Shown here: positions 20,918 through 27,610 of the stretch, piece after piece
Numbering within the stretch: position 1 is the first letter of the stretch
How the letters are laid out: each line of letters begins with the position of its first letter
Source of the DNA: a virus
IMG/VR virus record: IMGVR_UViG_3300048597_000488
Coordinates: 1 to 37,515 of that record
Strand: one strand, 5' to 3'
DNA length: 37,515 nucleotides
Position numbers and translations under genes: made by a program
The notes under the pieces: generated by a model
Seen by the model: only the letters and a program-made list of their open reading frames with translations
Told to the model about the DNA's origin: nothing
Databases searched by the model: none

Positions 20918-21020
20918 GGTGTTTGTGGTTGGTTGTTTTGTTGACTCTTTTACTATCTCACCATTTCCAACCCTATCATGTTGCGTTGTGCCACTTTCTA
21001 AATTGACACAATGCCAAGGG

Positions 21021-21113
21021 CTAGTATTTGGTTCGGTCGGCGATCGCCGCCATGGAAAAGGCAACAAAGAAGGCGGCAAGGGCGAGGGTGAAGGCGATAA
21101 CTAACCAGAGCAT
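21021..21113 (-). CDS. Possible single-span membrane miniprotein (30 aa)
   Basis: Within the 225-base gap between divergent gene blocks the - strand has a 30-residue ORF that starts MLWLVIAFTLALAAFFVAF, a clear hydrophobic span, and ends with a charged ADRTKY. It has no Shine-Dalgarno. The opposite strand reads as a Lys/Ala-rich ORF, and antisense of such sequence is hydrophobic by nature, so it may be chance. Confidence 0.25.
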   Translation of the reverse strand: MLWLVIAFTLALAAFFVAFSMAAIADRTKY

Positions 21114-21142
21114 AGAATGGGGTGGTAGTGGAGTTTTGAAGT
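21113..21142 (+). promoter_or_regulatory. Candidate late -10 upstream of gene K
   Basis: TAGAAT (21113-21118) lies 25 bases before the ATG of K and matches the -10 of the three leaders at 1581, 6809 and 22424. The mini-hairpins are absent. A promoter is needed here because an oppositely oriented cassette separates K from the upstream tail genes. The TTGACA at 21003 is too far away to be its -35. Confidence 0.35.
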
Positions 21143-21844
21143 ATGTTAACCCCGGACATCAAGGAAAATATCGCCATTTGGGCCAGGGCAAACCCAGGGA
21201 AAGAAACCTGTGGATTTGTGTTGGCTGGGGGGGCTGTGATCGCCGTGGAGAATGTGGCCCAGTACCCAAAAAAGGAATTTGAAATCAGGGCAGAGGACTA
21301 TGCCAAATATGGGCACGATATAACGGCGATCTGGCATAGCCACCCAGAGGGGGAGTTTGTGTTTTCCCCAGCGGATGTGCAGGGATGCAAGATGATTGGA
21401 TTGCCTTGGGTGTTGTTCCACTGCCCAACCCAGGGATTTAAGGTGGCAGACCCCACCGGTACGGCTCCCTATCTGGGGAGGGATTGGGTTTATGGGTTAA
21501 ATGATTGCTTTGGGCTGGTGACCGACTGGCTAAGGAAAGAAATAGGGTTTGACTTCCCCGACGTGGACAGATACCACGACAAACCAGAGCCGAGCCTTAA
21601 AATATTAGAAGCATTCCCACCGTTGATGGAGTCCTGTGGGCTGAAACGGGTCACGGACGGAGTGCAGTTTGGGGATGTGCTGTTCATGCAAATTAATTCC
21701 CCATTGCCCAACCATTGCGCTGTGATGGTGGACCCAGGAAAGAACCGCATTTTGCACCATTTAATTGACCGCTATTCCAGCACCGATTACTACGGCAGTT
21801 ATTGGCGAAATGTTACTGATTCAGTGTGGAGAATATGCAGCTAG
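21143..21844 (+). CDS. Tail assembly protein K (JAMM plus NlpC/P60 domains)
   Basis: A 233-residue lambda gpK homologue. The N-terminal JAMM/MPN metallopeptidase domain has E21, then HSHPEGEFVFSPAD, a full HxHx7SxxD zinc motif (H65, H67, S75, D78). The C-terminal NlpC/P60 cysteine peptidase domain has C122 (YGLNDCFGLVTDWL), H191 (PNHCAVMV) and a further His at 205-206. It helps assemble the tail tip and probably cuts peptidoglycan or a tail precursor. GGAG lies shortly before the ATG. It restarts the tail operon after the inverted cassette and overlaps gene I by several codons. Confidence 0.88.
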   Translation: MLTPDIKENIAIWARANPGKETCGFVLAGGAVIAVENVAQYPKKEFEIRAEDYAKYGHDITAIWHSHPEGEFVFSPADVQGCKMIGLPWVLFHCPTQGFKVADPTGTAPYLGRDWVYGLNDCFGLVTDWLRKEIGFDFPDVDRYHDKPEPSLKILEAFPPLMESCGLKRVTDGVQFGDVLFMQINSPLPNHCAVMVDPGKNRILHHLIDRYSSTDYYGSYWRNVTDSVWRICS

Positions 21845-22431
21845 TCACCGTTAAGCTACTCGGAGAATTGGGCAGAAGGTTTGGCAGGGAGTACCGGCTG
21901 ATGGCCAACAGTGCCGCCCAGGTATTCCATGCCTTGTCTGTTCAGGTGCCCGGATTCGCCGCCTATCTCTACCAGTCCGGGGATAACGGCATTGGCTACC
22001 GAGTTGTTAACGATGACCCCCTGGGTATGGATGAAAAGGAATTACCCTTGCCCCTCGGCGATCGCCTGATTGTGGCTCCGGTTGTGCAGGGTAGGGGGGC
22101 AGTGGGGCGAATATTGGCGGGGGTGGCATTGATTGGGGCAGGGCTGTTGCTTGGCCCTGGGGTGGGCTTTTTGGGTATTAGTTGGGGTAGTTCGTTGATG
22201 ACCCTGGGGGGTGCGTTGGTGCTGGGGGGTATTGCCCAGATGTTGACCCCCACTCCAGCGGGACCAAAGAATTCACGGCAGGCAAAGCGGACGGAATCAT
22301 TTTTGTTTGACCGTTCCAGTGAAATCAACGATGAGGGCTTACCCGTACCATTGTTATATGGGGAGCGTTATATCAGTTCCCTGGCGGTGATTAGCAGTGG
22401 GCTATCGGCAGAGGACATCCCTGTAGAATAG
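21835..22431 (+). CDS. Tail assembly protein I (lambda gpI-like)
   Basis: A 198-residue protein. It starts QLVTVKLLGELGRRFGREY and has a ubiquitin-like N-terminal part (to about residue 85), then two hydrophobic glycine-rich segments, VGRILAGVALIGAGLLLGPGVG and LMTLGGALVLGGIAQML, and a short tail that includes PVPLLYGERYI. This is the gpI pattern. ATG 21835 has GGAG close upstream; a GTG at 21826 is the alternative. The last codons, EDIPVE-stop, contain the TAGAAT -10 of the following leader. The same six residues, in other synonymous codons, recur at 22908-22928 just before J. Confidence 0.82.
   Translation: MQLVTVKLLGELGRRFGREYRLMANSAAQVFHALSVQVPGFAAYLYQSGDNGIGYRVVNDDPLGMDEKELPLPLGDRLIVAPVVQGRGAVGRILAGVALIGAGLLLGPGVGFLGISWGSSLMTLGGALVLGGIAQMLTPTPAGPKNSRQAKRTESFLFDRSSEINDEGLPVPLLYGERYISSLAVISSGLSAEDIPVE
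22410..22431 (+). repeat. Duplicated end of gene I, copy 1 (in use)
   Basis: GAG GAC ATC CCT GTA GAA TAG encodes EDIPVE-stop. It matches 22907-22928 at all positions but three, each a synonymous third base. The changed bases create the TAGAAT of the leader. Confidence 0.75.
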
Positions 22432-22488
22432 ACGTAGGTCTGTGACCCAAATAAGGCTGTGCCTAACAAACAATTAGCGAGGTACGTT
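22424..22488 (+). promoter_or_regulatory. Late promoter and leader of the accessory gene between I and J
   Basis: TAGAATAG (22424-22431), five bases, then GGTC-TGT-GACC (22437-22447) and AGGC-TGT-GCCT (22454-22464), then GAGG before the ATG at 22489. It shares the -10 and both mini-hairpins with the capsid and tail leaders, but not the ribosome-site hairpin. The -10 overlaps the stop codon of I. Confidence 0.6.
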
Positions 22489-22908
22489 ATGGCAGGGCCG
22501 TCAATCGGAACATGGGTCAAGGTTAAAAATAAGTCGGGAAGAATGACCGCTAGGGTTATTCCGAATAAGTATGGCGGCGGCAGTTACTCCCAAGGGCAAG
22601 TTATTACCCAATCAGAATTTCAGAAAGTACAGGAGCGGCGGGCTGAGGCGAAAAAAGCCAAGGGGGAAGAACCGGCTAACAAGGTGGTTAAATTTGAATC
22701 CACCCAAAGATACCTAGACCAGGGCAAGGTCGGTAAGGCGATCAAAAAATGGTCTGACGACAATAAAAAATGGATGGAGAAGGTTGATCGCCAGGATGCC
22801 ATTGATATTGCCAAGACTGACAAACTTCTGGCTGATACGGACAAGATGTTAAATCGGTATGGGCAGTCAGGGAAAAAGAAAAAAGGACGTAAAAAGAAAG
22901 ATCAATAG
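22489..22908 (+). CDS. Lys-rich hypothetical accessory protein inserted between I and J
   Basis: A 139-residue very basic protein. Residues 1-45 (IGTWVKVKNKSGRMTARVIPNKYGGGSYSQGQV) look like a small beta domain; the rest is charged helix (VQERRAEAKKAKGEE, DIAKTDKLLADTDKML) with a poly-Lys end (KKKKGRKKKD). ATG 22489 with GAGG is preferred over a GTG at 22459 that lies inside the leader hairpin. It may bind nucleic acid, but no family is recognised. It interrupts the usual I-J order and carries its own promoter, so it behaves as a late accessory gene. Confidence 0.6.
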   Translation: MAGPSIGTWVKVKNKSGRMTARVIPNKYGGGSYSQGQVITQSEFQKVQERRAEAKKAKGEEPANKVVKFESTQRYLDQGKVGKAIKKWSDDNKKWMEKVDRQDAIDIAKTDKLLADTDKMLNRYGQSGKKKKGRKKKDQ

Positions 22909-22928
22909 AGGACATCCCCGTTGAGTAG
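22907..22928 (+). repeat. Duplicated end of gene I, copy 2 (ancestral I/J junction)
   Basis: GAG GAC ATC CCC GTT GAG TAG would encode the same EDIPVE-stop as gene I. GAGGA here serves as ribosome site of J, whose TTG start (22921) overlaps the relic. This looks like the original I/J overlap left behind downstream of the insertion. Confidence 0.75.
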
Positions 22929-24873
22929 CATTAAGGGTCAGTTTGGCGGCGGTGGCGGTGGCGGCGGTGTTCCCATCGCCCCGGAATTGATAGAAGAGGA
23001 CGATACCCTGGCCAGTCGGACCACGGCGAGGGTGTTGTTATTGGTGGGGGAAGGGGAAATCCAGGGCACCACCCAAGGGGACCTATTAAAAGATATTTAC
23101 CTAGACGAAACGCCCATCCAACGGGAAGACGGGCTGGTGTTGTTCCCCGGTGCCAATGCTCAACTATTGCCAGGGACTCCCACCCAAAACCCCGCTGATG
23201 GCTTTAATTTCACCGAGACAGAGGTGCCGGTGGGTGTGGAGGCGATCGCCAATATCCCCATTGTTCGACAATTCAGTAATCCCTCGGCTACCCAGGTGTC
23301 GGTGCGGGTAGTGGTGCCGGAACTGTGGTCAATATTTGAGGTGTCAGAGGGGGGTGTGACAAACCGGGTGGTGGGAGGAACGACGGTAGAATTCACCATC
23401 ACCATTACCTTGCAGGGAGGCAGTAGCCAAAGTTTCCCCCTGTCCATTACCGGCAAAGCCACCAGTGCCTACGAGAGGAATTACCTAATTGATTTGCCTG
23501 GGGCGGGGCCCTGGCTGATTGAATTTGAGCGCACTACGCCGGACTCAGAGGACGAAAACGAACTCCGCAACAAAACCATTTTCCAGTCCTTCACTATCCG
23601 CACCGGCAACCCGTTCCGTTCTCCCTACAGCGCATTACTGGCGATCAGGGTAAGAGCTGACCAATTCCAGGCAGTACCGGCTATTTCGGCTCGGTTGCGG
23701 GGATTGAGGGTGAGGGTGCCCAATAACTACAACCCCACCGACCGCACCTATAGTGGCTTTTGGAATGGGCAATTTGCGCCAGCGGCATGGACCAGTAACC
23801 CCGCCTGGATTTACTATGACCTCCTGACTAATGAACGCTATGGGGTGGGTCGCTTCCTGGACAGTGACCAAATTGACGTCTATTCCCTCTATGCGATCGC
23901 CCAATACTGTGACGAATTAGTGCCGGATGGAACCGGGGGGCTGGAGCCACGCTTTACCTGCAACTGCTATATCCAAAACCGGGATGATGCCTATTCGGTG
24001 CTGAATGGGTTGGCTAGTATTTTCCGGGGTGTCCTCTATTGGTCAGAGGGCATGATAGTGGCCAGTCAGGACAGACCAGGGGAACCCGTCAGGCTCTACA
24101 CCGAAGCCAATGTGGTGCAGACGGTGGACGACCAGGGCAATATCACCAGACCACCATTCAGTTACTCCGGCACCGCTCGGAGAGCTAGGCATACCGTGGC
24201 GATCGTCTCCTACGCTGACCCCAAAGACCTCTATAAAAACAAGGTGGAGTATGTGGAGGATAGGGAAGGCATTCTCCGTTATGGCTACCGGGAAATCGAA
24301 ATCACTGCCTTTGGTTGTGCCAGTCGGGGGCAAGCACAGCGGGCGGGACGGTGGACCCTGATAACAGAACGGCTAGAGACGGAAACGGTTAACTTCCGGG
24401 TGGCAACGGAGGGGCTATTGGTGCGGCCAGGGGAAATCATCAAGGTGGCTGACCCATTGAAAGGGGGGCAACGCTTCGGGGGGCGCATTGTGTCCGCTAC
24501 TTCTAGCACCGTTACCCTCGATCAGGAAGTAAACGCCAATGGGGGTATCCTGTCCGTTCTCAACACCGATGGGCAACAGGTGGAAGCACCCTGTAGTGGT
24601 GTGGGAGCCACCATTGCCGCTAGCTTTGGCTTCATTCCCCAGGCTGAGAGTGTGTGGATATTAAGCGTGGGCAACGTCCAACCCCGGCTATACCGAGTCA
24701 TTGGGGTCACGGAACAGGAAGATGGTGCCTACGAAATCACCGGTGTCCTCCATGCGCCAGAGAAATATGCCGCCGTTGATAACAACACCATCATCCCCAA
24801 CCAAAGCTATTCCGGGCTGGCGATCACCCCCCAAAATGTGAGTCAGAATTCTATTCAGATAACAGTCCAGTAA
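22921..24873 (+). CDS. Tail tip/host-specificity protein J, N-terminal part
   Basis: A 650-residue protein with the gpJ layout: a glycine run (FGGGGGGGGVP) near the start, then LLVGEGEIQGTTQGDLLKDIYLDETPIQ, AIRVRADQFQAVPAISARLRGLRVRVPNNY, NPAWIYYDLLTNERYGVGRF, and VLNGLASIFRGVLYWSEGMI. The later part (TRRARHTVAIVSYADPKDLYKNKVEYVED, then VRPGEIIKVADPL) is also typical. Lambda gpJ is about 1130 residues and goes on with fibronectin-type domains; this one stops just as such a domain would start (PQNVSQNSIQITVQ). The start is TTG with GAGGA upstream. The C-terminal continuation is probably the gene at 25374. Confidence 0.88.
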   Translation: MSSIKGQFGGGGGGGGVPIAPELIEEDDTLASRTTARVLLLVGEGEIQGTTQGDLLKDIYLDETPIQREDGLVLFPGANAQLLPGTPTQNPADGFNFTETEVPVGVEAIANIPIVRQFSNPSATQVSVRVVVPELWSIFEVSEGGVTNRVVGGTTVEFTITITLQGGSSQSFPLSITGKATSAYERNYLIDLPGAGPWLIEFERTTPDSEDENELRNKTIFQSFTIRTGNPFRSPYSALLAIRVRADQFQAVPAISARLRGLRVRVPNNYNPTDRTYSGFWNGQFAPAAWTSNPAWIYYDLLTNERYGVGRFLDSDQIDVYSLYAIAQYCDELVPDGTGGLEPRFTCNCYIQNRDDAYSVLNGLASIFRGVLYWSEGMIVASQDRPGEPVRLYTEANVVQTVDDQGNITRPPFSYSGTARRARHTVAIVSYADPKDLYKNKVEYVEDREGILRYGYREIEITAFGCASRGQAQRAGRWTLITERLETETVNFRVATEGLLVRPGEIIKVADPLKGGQRFGGRIVSATSSTVTLDQEVNANGGILSVLNTDGQQVEAPCSGVGATIAASFGFIPQAESVWILSVGNVQPRLYRVIGVTEQEDGAYEITGVLHAPEKYAAVDNNTIIPNQSYSGLAITPQNVSQNSIQITVQ

Positions 24874-24933
24874 AAATGGGTCAACACAGTTTTAGTTATG
24901 CTATTCATTGCAACACTGCGAGAAAACCTAAAA

Positions 24934-25371
24934 ATGAGCAAAATAATTCCTTCGGGTGCATTAGTGCGTGGTTCACAGATTTGGGTGGAAGGCATACCCG
25001 CCATTATAGAATCTGCGACTATATCATCAGAAACATTATTTGATAAGCTTTCTTATGAATTTGGCAAGGTGGTAGTCCATCCAAGTGGTGTGTTCAAAAT
25101 CACGGGCGAAGTTGCGGCTAGAATAGCGTCAACTCATATGAGTCAAATTTGCGAAATTTTGAACGCAAAACAATATTTGGTAAACATTAAACTCGGCAAT
25201 GTTACTGCTACTTTTTTTTGTGTCAGTGTGTCTATAGGTCTTGATGGCGTATTGCTAAAATTACAGGCTGAGTCAGTTAAGTATCAGATAGCAGATGATT
25301 CTTCGTCAGAAGACGATCAGATTGAATCCGCTAAACCTCAAAAGAAGATATTGCCGATCGCCGGTAAATAA
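24934..25371 (+). CDS. Hypothetical accessory protein splitting J
   Basis: A protein of about 145 residues from ATG 24934; ATG 24898 would add twelve, and neither has a good ribosome site. It starts SKIIPSGALVRGSQIWVEGIPAI, has beta and helix pattern in the middle (GKVVVHPSGVFKITGEVAARIAS) and an acidic end. No family is recognised. Base composition is A+T-richer than the tail genes on both sides and it lacks a HIP1 site. It lies between the truncated J and a fibronectin-like gene, so it is probably an insertion. Confidence 0.5.
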   Translation: MSKIIPSGALVRGSQIWVEGIPAIIESATISSETLFDKLSYEFGKVVVHPSGVFKITGEVAARIASTHMSQICEILNAKQYLVNIKLGNVTATFFCVSVSIGLDGVLLKLQAESVKYQIADDSSSEDDQIESAKPQKKILPIAGK

Positions 25372-25373
25372 TC

Positions 25374-25727
25374 ATGCCCACCCTTAACGTTTCCTGGTCT
25401 GTCCCTGTTCGCTATGCCTATTCCGTAATGGGTAATGTTTTCCCTGGGCTGGCATGGCAACTACCCCAAGCCGACTGGGAAATCAAAGGTTATCGGGTGC
25501 AGTACCGGCTAGAGAGAGACAAAAACTGGATAGATGCGGGCATCGTGCGGGAACCCTTCATTGAGATCAAGAATGTGGGGGCTGGAGGGTACAGGGTTAG
25601 AATTGCTACTATTGATGTGGCAGGAAGAACAGGTTCGTGGATAGCCAGTGGCGAGTTCGGAACAATAATCAACTTTGTTGCCCGGTTCAGTGAGCCAAAC
25701 CACGCTATCTATTTAGGTATTGTCTGA
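25374..25727 (+). CDS. Fibronectin type III-like protein, probable detached J segment
   Basis: A 117-residue protein. LNVSWSVP begins a fibronectin type III fold; LAWQLPQADWEIKGYRVQYRL, then NWIDAG, EIKNVGAGGYRVRIATIDVAGRTGSW follow the B to G strands (YxVxY...W, then G.Y.vRV...d..G..s.w). In gpJ proteins such a domain follows directly after the part seen in the 22921 gene. The missing first strand is at the end of that gene (IQITV). It starts two bases after the accessory gene and overlaps the next gene by one base. Confidence 0.6.
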   Translation: MPTLNVSWSVPVRYAYSVMGNVFPGLAWQLPQADWEIKGYRVQYRLERDKNWIDAGIVREPFIEIKNVGAGGYRVRIATIDVAGRTGSWIASGEFGTIINFVARFSEPNHAIYLGIV

Positions 25728-26131
25728 TGGCCAACCTGTATGGGCGGGATGCCCTGGGGGCTGACTCCTACCTGAGCGCAACGGGTGCTGGCACCAATGC
25801 GGACCCATTTGTAGTCGCCCACGACGTTTTCTGTAGTATTCAAAAATCTGCCTTCATCGCCGCATCGGGTAACGCTGACCTGATCGCCGCTGTGACGGGA
25901 AAGAAATTAAAGGTATTGGCGATCGCCGTGACGGCATCGGATGCCTGCACTATTAAGATTCAGAGTGCCGGAAGCACCGACAAAACCCCGCCGTGGCACA
26001 TTGCCCCCAGTGGTAACTTGACCTTGGCTAGTGAATTGGGGCTGTTTGAGAGTGGCACCGGAGAAAAATTAAACGTCGTTTTGAGTGGCACCGCCAGTTA
26101 CACCGCCTTTGTTAGCTATCGGGAGGTGTAG
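25727..26131 (+). CDS. Distal tail protein of unknown function (134 aa)
   Basis: A 134-residue protein with a short variable start (YGRDALGADSYLSATGAGT) and a beta-sandwich-like rest: SGNADLIAAVTGKKLKVLAIAVTAS, IKIQSAGSTD and KLNVVLSGTASYTAFVSYRE. This kind of domain is frequent in phage distal-tail and base proteins. The ATG overlaps the TGA of the previous gene, and the next starts two bases after, so it belongs to the distal tail operon. Confidence 0.6.
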   Translation: MANLYGRDALGADSYLSATGAGTNADPFVVAHDVFCSIQKSAFIAASGNADLIAAVTGKKLKVLAIAVTASDACTIKIQSAGSTDKTPPWHIAPSGNLTLASELGLFESGTGEKLNVVLSGTASYTAFVSYREV

Positions 26132-26133
26132 CC

Positions 26134-26892
26134 ATGGCCAGGGTAGTAGGCAATATCGGCACCAATGTAAACGGCACCCTGTACGTCAAGCCATCGGCCC
26201 CATTCCTGGGGGTAGAGGCTGGGTATCGTTCCTATGGAGTGCTGGACGGATTGATAGACATCGAACTTGCCCCCACCCCCAGGGGCACTTTCTATTTAGT
26301 GGACTTCCAACCAGAGGGGAGTTTTACCAACCCCAACCCCCAGGAAAAATGGAGTATTCCCCCCGTTGCTGATGTGCCCCTGGATAGCCTGCGCTTCCCT
26401 CGGCAACGGCGATTGCCGCAGATGAACGCCCCCCAGTCCAATGGTTTTGCGGAAGTGGAACTGAATTTGTTGCGCCAGGAGAAAGTGCAACTTCAGGAAT
26501 CCTTAGCCGGGATGAAGGAACGGTTGCTGGGTATCCAAGAGGAACGGGAAGCCACTAACCAGAAATTAGAGAGTGCCAGGGCTGAAGTAGCGGAACTAAA
26601 AACCAAGCTTTACCTGGCGGGATGCCCCCAGGAGACGGTGGTGGAAAAACTGGTAGAGGTGCCAGTGGTGGAACGGGTTAGCAACCAGTCCATGGAACGG
26701 GAAATTCAAACCCTCACCGCCATGGTGTCCGAGCTACGGGCTGAAAATGAACGGCTATCCAACCAACTCCAAACGGCGATCGCCAATGCCCCGGCTTGGG
26801 AGGAACCACCGCCACCACCCCGGCAGGGCATTTCGGCCACGGCTTCCCCGGCGGAGCAATTAGATTACCTGCTACGGCAACGGGAGGGTTGA
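26134..26892 (+). CDS. Coiled-coil distal tail protein
   Basis: A 252-residue protein. The first 90 residues (VVGNIGTNVNGTLYVKPSAPF, then YLVDFQPEGSFT) are beta-rich. Residues about 105-160 and 190-215 form a long coiled coil (ERLLGIQEEREATNQKLESAR and MVSELRAENERLSNQLQ). A Pro-rich hinge (EEPPPPPR) and SPAEQLDYLLRQREG end it. It may be a stalk linking tail tip and fibres. It overlaps neither neighbour; GGAGGTG lies before its ATG. Confidence 0.55.
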   Translation: MARVVGNIGTNVNGTLYVKPSAPFLGVEAGYRSYGVLDGLIDIELAPTPRGTFYLVDFQPEGSFTNPNPQEKWSIPPVADVPLDSLRFPRQRRLPQMNAPQSNGFAEVELNLLRQEKVQLQESLAGMKERLLGIQEEREATNQKLESARAEVAELKTKLYLAGCPQETVVEKLVEVPVVERVSNQSMEREIQTLTAMVSELRAENERLSNQLQTAIANAPAWEEPPPPPRQGISATASPAEQLDYLLRQREG

Positions 26893-26893
26893 T

Positions 26894-27601
26894 ATGAGCG
26901 AATGCATTAACGTCACGGTACGGGAAGGGGATAGCTTTGATGAGCTTTACCTGAACTATGAAAAACCCTGGGGCACCCCCCACGACTTTGCCAATAGCGT
27001 TCTGGTGGCCAACATCAAAGAACGGTTCTCTGAGGCTGAGGCGCTGGATAGTTTTGGCATTGTCCGCCTGCCCACCACGGGGCAAATTAAGCTTTCCCTC
27101 ACCGCACGGCAAACGGAACGGTTGGCCAGGATTATTGAGCTAGGTTACGCCGAACGGGACATCAGCACCGCTGTAGTTAGTCGCTTTGGCGATCCAGGGG
27201 TAACGATCGCCGAGTTTCCTGATTCAGTGTTTTCTTTCCTGTGGGATTTGAAAGAGTTTTGGTATCAGGATGCGGGCACCATCAACACGATTGTGGCTGG
27301 GGCTGACCTGGACAATACGCCGGAGGGTACTTTGCTGCCGTTGGTGATTAATACCACCACCCCCCATGGACTGACCACGGAGGACTCCATCAGGATTTCC
27401 GGCACCAGTGTAGGGGGCTATAACGGCGTCTATGCCAACAACCAACTAGCCATCCTCAGTCCTACCCAGTTCTACATTGTACCCCTGGCGGGGATTCCCC
27501 AATGGAGTTCCAACGCCACCGGCGGCACAGTGCAGGTGTTGAAGCAGGACACCGTTTGCATTGGCACCCTGAAAGTGATTCCCCGTATTTCCCAGCAATA
27601 G
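26894..27601 (+). CDS. Distal tail protein (235 aa)
   Basis: A 235-residue protein with an N-terminal part starting INVTVREGDSFDELYLNYEKPWG that resembles small phage tail proteins describing a linear 'u-shaped' beta domain, and a C-terminal part with TTPHGLTTEDSIRISGTSVGGYNGVY, a motif common in phage tail proteins (H.l..gd.v.isg....nG.y). The second half of gene 31194 has the same motif (SHPFATGDPVRIATTGTFPGGLNG). No enzyme signature is present. It starts right after the coiled-coil gene. Confidence 0.55.
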   Translation: MSECINVTVREGDSFDELYLNYEKPWGTPHDFANSVLVANIKERFSEAEALDSFGIVRLPTTGQIKLSLTARQTERLARIIELGYAERDISTAVVSRFGDPGVTIAEFPDSVFSFLWDLKEFWYQDAGTINTIVAGADLDNTPEGTLLPLVINTTTPHGLTTEDSIRISGTSVGGYNGVYANNQLAILSPTQFYIVPLAGIPQWSSNATGGTVQVLKQDTVCIGTLKVIPRISQQ

Positions 27602-27610
27602 GAGGCTGTT

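Noticed and set aside
21003-21020. TTGACA at 21003 as -35 of a promoter for gene K
   Set aside because: The only -10-like hexamer nearby (TAGTAT) is 13 bases away, and the transcript would begin more than 100 bases before K. Kept only as a remark.
22880-22928. Second frameshift site in the poly-Lys end of the 22489 gene
   Set aside because: A-rich slippery codons are there, but the -1 frame ends within about a dozen codons with no recognisable domain.
24874-24933. A fourth late leader before the 24934 gene
   Set aside because: There is GGGTCAACACAG, but no TAGAAT and no GGTC/GACC or GGC/GCC hairpin.
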